This document shows positions 1 through 5,319 of a stretch of DNA of 11,799 nt, in pieces. A program made the position numbers and the translations under genes. Each line of letters begins with the position of its first letter. The stretch's first letter is position 1. The DNA lies in contig JBFHNV010000188.1 of the NCBI GenBank assembly GCA_041593595.1, positions 1-11,799 on the forward strand. The letters are read 5' to 3'. Below the pieces are notes generated by a model that worked only from the letters and a program-made list of their open reading frames with translations, was not told where the DNA came from and made no database searches. The stretch is from JBFHNV01 sp041593595 (lineage in GTDB: Bacteria > Pseudomonadota > Gammaproteobacteria > HK1).

Positions 1-162
1 CACGCCATCCACGGCGCTGGCGAGATGACTCGAAAGCGGAGGAGGGCACGGCCGCGGCAGGGATGCCGCGCTCGAGCCCCCATGGACGGGTTCACGGCGC
101 GCCGCGGCAGCCCGTGCCCTCCTCCGCTTTCGAGTCATCTCGCCAGCGCCGTGGATGGCGTG
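1..162. repeat. Perfect 51-bp inverted repeat with structured 60-nt centre
   Basis: Bases 1-51 are the exact reverse complement of 112-162, checked base by base. The right arm stops matching at 162 only because the left arm reaches the window edge, so the true arms may be longer. The 60-nt centre holds a second hairpin: CGCGGCA (53-59) pairs with TGCCGCG (64-70) around GGGA. The octamer GCCGCGGC occurs at both 51-58 and 101-108. No T-run follows, so it is not a classical intrinsic terminator, and no open frame inside looks like a protein. It could be a MITE- or REP-like mobile repeat, a cruciform-forming site, or a fold-back assembly artefact. The pairing is certain; the identity is unknown. 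Confidence 0.9.
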
Positions 163-473
163 TCGGTCCCGTGGTGGGCAGGTCGGGTCACCCGGCAGGC
201 CGTCAGCCCGTCGCCGAGGGCTCGGGTATCGCACCCATGGGGCACACGGCGACCCGACCCGTCCTTCGCTCGCGAATGCCGTGGCGTGGGCAGCGAGACG
301 GCTCACAAGAGTAGGGACGGTGGCTGACCCGGGAAAAAGGTGGGCCGGATGGCGGTCCGCGTCCCCGGGGGTGTGGGGCTTGCGGGGGGGCAGCGCGGGG
401 CCCGCCGGGGGCGCGGAGCCGCCATCCTGTGTGGCCCGAAGGACCGGGGCGGGTACTCCGTGTGATGCCCCGG

Positions 474-537
474 CCGTCACGCGGTCCCTGCGTGACGGGT
501 GACAGGATGCGCCGGGTGGTGGCTCACCAGGTGAGCC
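474..537. other. Two consecutive hairpins in the pqiA upstream region
   Basis: CCGTCACGC (474-482) pairs perfectly with GCGTGACGG (490-498) around a 7-nt loop. GGCTCAC (521-527) pairs perfectly with GTGAGCC (531-537) around the triloop CAG. Neither is followed by a run of T, so factor-independent termination is not well supported. They lie about 60-120 nt upstream of the candidate -10 box of pqiA, so they are more likely upstream structures (3' end of a preceding transcript, or operator-like dyads) than part of the pqi mRNA leader. Function unknown. Confidence 0.4.
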
Positions 538-594
538 GGCGGGGGGACGTTCCGGCGCATACCCGGGCGGCGGACTTCCGGCGGCCGATTTCCC

Positions 595-600
595 TACAAT
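595..600 (+). promoter_or_regulatory. Candidate -10 box (TACAAT) for the pqi operon
   Basis: TACAAT differs from the sigma-70 consensus TATAAT by one base and stands out in very GC-rich DNA, 106 nt upstream of the pqiA ATG. I cannot find a good -35 hexamer at 16-18 bp, so a promoter here would be weak or activator-dependent. Evidence is the hexamer and its position only. Confidence 0.3.
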
Positions 601-705
601 ACCCGGCGGCGAGCGCAGATCCGTCTCCCCACCGAAGCTCTCCGCGACACGCCGCCTGGCGGCTCGCCGCCGCCGGGGTGCGCCCGGCACCTCGAACAGC
701 CATCC

Positions 706-1986
706 ATGACCGACCCCATGCCGAGCAATCCGAGCCCCCGCGGCCTCGTCGCGTGCCACGAGTGCGACCTGCTGCACGTGCTGCGCCCGACGGCCCCCGG
801 CGCCCGGGCGTACTGCGCCCGCTGCGGCGCACTGCTCTATCGCGAGCCCGCCGGGGGCGTGGACCGTCCGCTCGCGCTGGCGCTGGCCGGCGTGGGCCTG
901 TTCCTCATCGCGAACCTGCTGCCCTTCATCGCGCTCCGGCTCGAGGGCCGCGAGGAGCAGAACCTGGTGCTCTCGGGCGCGCTGGCCCTGTGGCGCGCGG
1001 GCATGCCGGAGGTCGCGGTGCTGGTATGCCTCACCAGCGTGGTGTTCCCCGGGCTGATCCTCGCCGGGCTGCTGTGGCTGCTCGTGCCGCTGAAGGCCGG
1101 GTGGCGGGCGCCCGGTTCGGGGCCGGTGGTGCGCGCGCTGGACGCCCTGGGCCCGTGGACCCTGCTCGGGGTGTTCCTGCTGGGCGCGTTCATCGCGTTC
1201 GTGAAGCTGCAGGACCTGGCTACGGTGATCCCCGGCGTGTCCATGTTCGCCTTCGCGGCGCTGATGCTGGTCACCACCGCGGCGCTGTCCGCCTTCGACG
1301 TGTCGCTGGTGTGGCCGCGCGTCGGTCCGCCGCCGCCCCCGGACCTGCCGGCGGGCGCCACCGCCCACGAGCTGGGGCTGGTGGCCTACCACACCTGCAC
1401 GCTGCTGCTGACGGCGCCGGCGGAACACCCCGGGCACGGGCAGGCGCATCACTGCCCGCGCTGCGCGGCGCCGGTGCACGGACCGCGCAAGCATGCCGCG
1501 GTGAGCCGCACCTGGGCGCTGGTGCTGTCGGCCGCGATCCTCATCGTGCCCGCCAACGTCTACCCGGTGATGACCGTGATCCGCTTCGGCCAGGGCGAGC
1601 CGAACACCATCCTGAGCGGCGTGGTGCACCTGGTGGCCGAGGGCATGTTCGGACTCGCCTTCATCGTGTTCTTCGCGAGCATCGTGGTGCCGGTGCTGAA
1701 GCTCGCGCTGCTCACGTACCTGCTGGTGAGCGTGCAGCGGCGCTCGCCATGGCGCCCGCGGGATCGCGCCCGGCTGTACCGCATCACCGAGGTGGTGGGC
1801 GCCTGGTCGATGGTGGACATCTTCCTCGTGGGGATCCTGAGCGCGCTGGTGAGCCTGGGCACGCTCGCCTCCATCACGCCGGAGCCCGGCGCCACCTTCT
1901 TCGCCGCGGTGGTGGTGATCACCATGTTCGCCGCCCAAAGCTTCGACCCGCGGCTCATCTGGGACCACGCGGTGCGCCGCGCGTGA
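706..1986 (+). CDS. pqiA: PqiA-type inner-membrane protein of an MCE lipid transport system
   Basis: Paraquat-inducible protein A family, 426 residues, the inner-membrane partner of PqiB. The sequence shows the family's tandem layout: two halves, each a zinc ribbon followed by a cluster of about four membrane helices. Ribbon 1 has CHEC (17-20) and CARC (37-40). Ribbon 2 has HTC (229-231) and CPRC (250-253), with Tyr228 where the first cysteine of the pair is expected. Hydrophobic helices occupy roughly 53-190 and 270-415. PqiA/LetA proteins of Escherichia coli are thought to load or extract lipid for the MCE tunnel, so the same role is inferred here. The ATG at 706 has no clear Shine-Dalgarno; ATG 718 is an alternative start. 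The stop overlaps the pqiB start in GTGA, suggesting translational coupling. Confidence 0.93.
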   Translation: MTDPMPSNPSPRGLVACHECDLLHVLRPTAPGARAYCARCGALLYREPAGGVDRPLALALAGVGLFLIANLLPFIALRLEGREEQNLVLSGALALWRAGMPEVAVLVCLTSVVFPGLILAGLLWLLVPLKAGWRAPGSGPVVRALDALGPWTLLGVFLLGAFIAFVKLQDLATVIPGVSMFAFAALMLVTTAALSAFDVSLVWPRVGPPPPPDLPAGATAHELGLVAYHTCTLLLTAPAEHPGHGQAHHCPRCAAPVHGPRKHAAVSRTWALVLSAAILIVPANVYPVMTVIRFGQGEPNTILSGVVHLVAEGMFGLAFIVFFASIVVPVLKLALLTYLLVSVQRRSPWRPRDRARLYRITEVVGAWSMVDIFLVGILSALVSLGTLASITPEPGATFFAAVVVITMFAAQSFDPRLIWDHAVRRA

Positions 1987-3674
1987 GCGAGCTGGCCGGG
2001 CAGGAGACGGCCGGCCCACCGGAGCCCGAGGTGCGCCGCCGGGGCGGCCCCTCGCTGGTGTGGCTCGTGCCCCTGGTCGTGGCGCTGGTGGGCGGCTGGC
2101 TGGTGTACAAGACGCTCTCGGAGAAAGGCCCGGTCATCACCGTCGCATTCAAGACCGCCGAGGGCATCGAGGCGGGCAAGACCCGCGTGCGCTACAAGAA
2201 CATCGAGGTGGGCCTGGTGGAGACGGTGCGGTTCAGCGACGACTTCTCCCACGTGGTGCTGAGCGTGCAGATGGCGCGCGAGACCGACGCCTTCCTCGGG
2301 CGCGGCGCGCGCTTCTGGGTGGTGCGCCCGCAGCTCAGCGTGCGCGGCGTGTCGGGCCTCAGCACCCTGGTGTCCGGCGCCTACATCGAGATCGAGCCGG
2401 GCACCGGCGCGCCCCAGCGCCACTTCGAAGGGCTGGAGTCGCCGCCGGTGGTGAAGGCCGAGGAGGCCGGCGTGCGCGTGACGCTGGTCGCCGACCGGCT
2501 CGGCTCGCTGGACACCGGCTCGCCCATCTACTACCGGGGCATCCTGGCCGGCGAGGTGCTCGGGCACGAGCTGGGCAACGACCGCAAGAGCGTCCTCGTG
2601 TACGGCTTCGTGCGCGCGCCCTTCGACCAGCTGGTGCGCAGCAACTCCCGCTTCTGGAACGTGTCCGGCGTGGACGTTGACGTGAGCTCCGACGGAATCG
2701 CGGTGCGCACCGAGTCCATGCAGACGGTGCTCTTCGGTGGCGTGGCCTTCGAGACACCGGACACGCCCGAGCCGGCGAAGTCGGATCTGGCGGGCGTCAT
2801 CTTCACGTTGCACGAGGACCGGCGCAGCATCGACGAGAAGGCGTTCACCCAGCGGCTGCGCTTCGTGCTGTTCTTCGACGGCTCGGTGCGCGGCCTGAGC
2901 GTGGGCGCGCCGGTAGAGTTCAAGGGCATCAAGGTCGGAGAGGTGGTGGACATCCGGCTCGAGTTCGACCCGGCGGACACCTCCTTCCGCATCCCGGTGC
3001 TGGTCGAGATCGAGCCCGAGCGCGTGATCGCCCGCGGCGAGCGCGAAGGCGGCGACCCGTACCAGATCCTCGAGACGCTGGTGGGCCGTGGCCTGCGCGC
3101 GCGGCTGCAGACCGGGAGCCTGCTCACCGGCCAGCTCTTCGTGGAGCTGGACATGCACCCGGGCACCGCCATCCGGCTCGTGAGCGCGGGCACACCGTAC
3201 CCGGAGCTGCCCACCATCCCGGCGAGCCTGGAGGAGATCGAGCGCTCGGTGAAGAGCTTCCTCGGCAAGCTCGAGAAGGTGGACCTGGAGGCGATCTCCG
3301 TCGAGCTGCTGGGGACGCTGGAAGGCGCCAACGCCCTGGTGAGCTCCGGCGAGATCAAGGGCGCGGTGAGCAACCTGCGCGGCTCCATGGCGAACCTTCG
3401 CAGCCTCCTCGGCAAGCTGGACCGGCGCGTCGACCCGCTCGCCGAGAACGTCACCGCGGCGGCCGCCGCGGGGCGCGACACTCTCGCGAAGCTCCGGGTG
3501 ACCCTCGGTCTCGCGGACGAGGTCCTGAAGAGCGATTCCCCGCTGCACTACCGGGCAGTGGAGATGGCCGAGGAGCTCACCGAGACGGCGCGCTCCATCC
3601 GTGCCCTGGTGGATCTGCTGGAGCGCAACCCCAACGCCGTCATCTTCGGCAAACCACCGCCAGGAGCACCCTGA
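1983..3674 (+). CDS. pqiB: PqiB, triple-MCE-domain periplasmic tunnel protein
   Basis: MCE-family protein of 563 residues, close to the length of E. coli PqiB. A single membrane helix at about 23-45 anchors it in the inner membrane. Three MCE domains follow, beginning near residues 49 (GPVITVAFK), 164 (VRVTLVADR) and 292 (LRFVLFFDG), each with the family's Y/F-K-G/N-I-x-V/A-G core (YKNIEVG, YYRGILAG, FKGIKVG). From about 415 to the end lies a long alpha-helical, coiled-coil-like tail, which in E. coli PqiB forms a needle towards the outer membrane. The same frame stays open upstream to 429, but that part is a shadow of pqiA. The GTG at 1983, overlapping the pqiA stop, begins right before the membrane helix and is the sensible start. 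Expected role: a channel carrying phospholipid or other lipid across the periplasm. Confidence 0.94.
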   Translation: MSELAGQETAGPPEPEVRRRGGPSLVWLVPLVVALVGGWLVYKTLSEKGPVITVAFKTAEGIEAGKTRVRYKNIEVGLVETVRFSDDFSHVVLSVQMARETDAFLGRGARFWVVRPQLSVRGVSGLSTLVSGAYIEIEPGTGAPQRHFEGLESPPVVKAEEAGVRVTLVADRLGSLDTGSPIYYRGILAGEVLGHELGNDRKSVLVYGFVRAPFDQLVRSNSRFWNVSGVDVDVSSDGIAVRTESMQTVLFGGVAFETPDTPEPAKSDLAGVIFTLHEDRRSIDEKAFTQRLRFVLFFDGSVRGLSVGAPVEFKGIKVGEVVDIRLEFDPADTSFRIPVLVEIEPERVIARGEREGGDPYQILETLVGRGLRARLQTGSLLTGQLFVELDMHPGTAIRLVSAGTPYPELPTIPASLEEIERSVKSFLGKLEKVDLEAISVELLGTLEGANALVSSGEIKGAVSNLRGSMANLRSLLGKLDRRVDPLAENVTAAAAAGRDTLAKLRVTLGLADEVLKSDSPLHYRAVEMAEELTETARSIRALVDLLERNPNAVIFGKPPPGAP

Positions 3675-4291
3675 TGCCGCCCATGCGACACTTCACCGCT
3701 GCCGCGGCGCTGCTGGCGGCGGCGCTGCTGGCAGGCTGCGCCGGCGCGGACCGCAAGGCCACTCGCTTCTACGTGCTGTCTCCCATCGGCGCGGTCGAGC
3801 CCCTGCTCGGCGCCCGGCGCGAGCCGCCCATCGCGGTGGACGTCGCGGCACTGCGTCTGCCCCAGTACCTGGAGCGGCCGCAGATCGTCTCCCGCACCAC
3901 CGGCAACGAGGTCACGCTGGCGGAGTACCACCAGTGGGGCGGCAATCTCGCGAAGAACATGATGCAGGTGCTGGCGCGCAACCTGGCCGATCTGCTGGCG
4001 ACGCCAGAGATCAGCGTCTTCTCTCGCCGCCCGCCGCGTTCCGCCCACGCGCGTATCGAGGTCGAGGTGCTGCAGTTCGAGCGCATGCCGGACTCGCGCG
4101 TGGTGCTGTCGGCCCAGTGGCGCATCCACGGCGGCGCCGACGGCGCGCCGGAGGTGGCGAGGATCACCGATCTCGCGAGCCCGGTCCTGGCCCCCGGCGC
4201 AGGAATGGAGGCCACGGTGGCGGCCATGAGCGCGCTGCTGGGCGAGCTGAGCCGCGTCATCGCCGCCACGGTGCTGGAGCAGGCCGGGTGA
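3674..4291 (+). CDS. pqiC: PqiC, outer-membrane lipoprotein of the Pqi system
   Basis: Predicted lipoprotein of 205 residues in the ABC-transport auxiliary / DUF330 family. A short hydrophobic signal ends in the lipobox LAGC with Cys22 as the lipidated residue. The next residue is Ala rather than Asp, which favours outer-membrane sorting. The mature part has the family's FYVLSP start (about 32-37) and the Y-x-x-W-x-x-x-L-x-x-x-x-x-x-x-L-x-x-x-L pattern after TLAEYHQW. In E. coli, PqiC sits in the outer membrane and works with the PqiB needle. The start is ATG 3674, sharing one base with the pqiB stop (TGATG). AGGAG at 3662-3666 is a good ribosome binding site 7 nt upstream. An in-frame ATG at 3683 is a weaker alternative. 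Confidence 0.9.
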   Translation: MPPMRHFTAAAALLAAALLAGCAGADRKATRFYVLSPIGAVEPLLGARREPPIAVDVAALRLPQYLERPQIVSRTTGNEVTLAEYHQWGGNLAKNMMQVLARNLADLLATPEISVFSRRPPRSAHARIEVEVLQFERMPDSRVVLSAQWRIHGGADGAPEVARITDLASPVLAPGAGMEATVAAMSALLGELSRVIAATVLEQAG

Positions 4292-5286
4292 GCGCCATCC
4301 GTGATCGCCGTGGCCGACAGGCACTCGCCGCGAGCCCGCGTGGCGGGCGGCGCGCCGTCGGCCGCGACCGGGGCCGTGCCTGGGGCCGGGTCTGGGGTCG
4401 GGCCGCCGTGGCGGCGCTGGCCCTCGCCTGCGGGTACGTTGCCGCCGAGTCGCCCGGGGCCGAGCTCGCCAGCGGCCCTCCCGGCGAGTGGACGGCCGAG
4501 CGCATCATGGCGGAGACCGTGCGCCGCCACGAGCAGTTCCCCCACGTGTACGAGGAGCAGACCATGGTCCTCACCGACACGCGGGGGCGGCGCACGGTGC
4601 GCAAGTGCCGGAGGTTCACCCGGGCCGGCGAGGACGGCAGCTACCGCTTCCTGCTGGTGTTCGACGATCCGGAGGAGATCCGCGGCGTGGCGTTGCTGGT
4701 GGTGCGCGCGCCCGACGGGAGCGAGACCCGGGGCGTGTACCTGCCCGCCTTCGGAGCCGAGTTCAAACGCCCCGGGGACGCTGCCCGCCGGGGCAACTTC
4801 CTCGGCACGGATCTCGCGGTGGAGGACCTGGCGCCCGAGGACACCGCGAACCACCGCTACGTGCGCCGCACGGACCGTACCCTGGAGCAGGTGCCCTACT
4901 TCGTGGTGGACGCGTATCCGGCGAACGAGGCGGCCCAGCGCAGGACCGGCCACGCGCTGCGCCGACACTGGGTACGCCAGGACAACTTCGTCATCGCCCG
5001 CACCGACTTCTACGATCGACACCTGCGCCTCGCCCGGCGCATCACGCGCCACGATCTGCGGCAGGTGACCGGCACGAGCTGGCGACCCAACATGGTGGTC
5101 GCGCACAGCGAGCACGACGGGCACACCACGCTGCTCAAGGTGGACCGCCGCGTGTACTCCCGGGACTACGTGCCGGAGGAGATCTTCGATCCGGCGTTCC
5201 TGCTGGCGAACGGCCACATGCGCGACCTCTCGGAGCGGGTGGCGGGACGCCGCGCGCCGGCGCAGGCGGCGGGCGATGGCTCCTGA
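4288..5286 (+). CDS. LolA-like outer membrane lipoprotein-sorting family protein
   Basis: Periplasmic protein of 332 residues resembling the 'outer membrane lipoprotein-sorting protein' (LolA_like, TP0789-type) family, usually encoded beside RND/MMPL exporters as here. After the signal, the mature domain (about 65-315) shows the family's features: ERIMAETVRRHEQFP, a beta-rich middle with RFLLVFDDPEEIRGVALLV, the YLPAFG and GNFLGTDLAVEDL motifs, and FVIARTDFYDRHLRLAR. The fold should be an open beta-barrel that binds a lipid or acyl chain; cargo unknown. The GTG at 4288 overlaps the pqiC stop (GTGA) with GGAG at 4276-4279 upstream. No other in-frame start exists before the hydrophobic segment (39-53), leaving an unusually long Arg-rich n-region of about 38 residues. 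Signal peptidase I cleavage near VAA-ES (53/54) fits better than the weak lipobox at Cys48. Confidence 0.82.
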   Translation: MSAIRDRRGRQALAASPRGGRRAVGRDRGRAWGRVWGRAAVAALALACGYVAAESPGAELASGPPGEWTAERIMAETVRRHEQFPHVYEEQTMVLTDTRGRRTVRKCRRFTRAGEDGSYRFLLVFDDPEEIRGVALLVVRAPDGSETRGVYLPAFGAEFKRPGDAARRGNFLGTDLAVEDLAPEDTANHRYVRRTDRTLEQVPYFVVDAYPANEAAQRRTGHALRRHWVRQDNFVIARTDFYDRHLRLARRITRHDLRQVTGTSWRPNMVVAHSEHDGHTTLLKVDRRVYSRDYVPEEIFDPAFLLANGHMRDLSERVAGRRAPAQAAGDGS

Positions 5287-5319
5287 TCCGGCCGGACACG
5301 CGGGCAACGGGCGCGAGCG

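Larger units (their letters stand above)
163..705. other. Gene-free stretch upstream of pqiA
   Basis: No open frame here resembles a protein: the candidates are rich in Arg, Pro and Gly with no domain pattern, and lack ribosome binding sites. What can be seen is GC-rich DNA with G-runs near 385-392 and 410-416, a 9-bp inverted match (GGTCGGGTC at 181-189 with GACCCGACC at 251-259), two compact hairpins at 474-498 and 521-537, and a possible -10 box at 595-600. It may hold the 3' end region of an upstream unit and the leader of the pqi operon. I recognise no riboswitch or known small RNA. Confidence 0.6.

Noticed and set aside
25..502. Three overlapping + strand open frames of 83-115 residues
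   Set aside because: They cross the inverted repeat, have Arg/Pro/Gly-rich low-complexity composition and no ribosome binding site; chance frames in GC-rich DNA.
429..1982. N-terminal extension of pqiB to 1081 residues in the same frame
   Set aside because: The stretch is out of frame over pqiA, is rich in Arg, Gly and Ala with no domain pattern, and the GTG at 1983 gives a normal-length PqiB starting just before its membrane helix.
1560..3548. 662-residue antisense open frame across pqiA and pqiB
   Set aside because: Shadow of the strong third-position GC bias; His/Ala/Arg-rich translation without recognisable domains.
3601..4287. Upstream extension of the LolA-like protein through pqiC
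   Set aside because: This part reads pqiC out of frame; the signal peptide begins only after GTG 4288.
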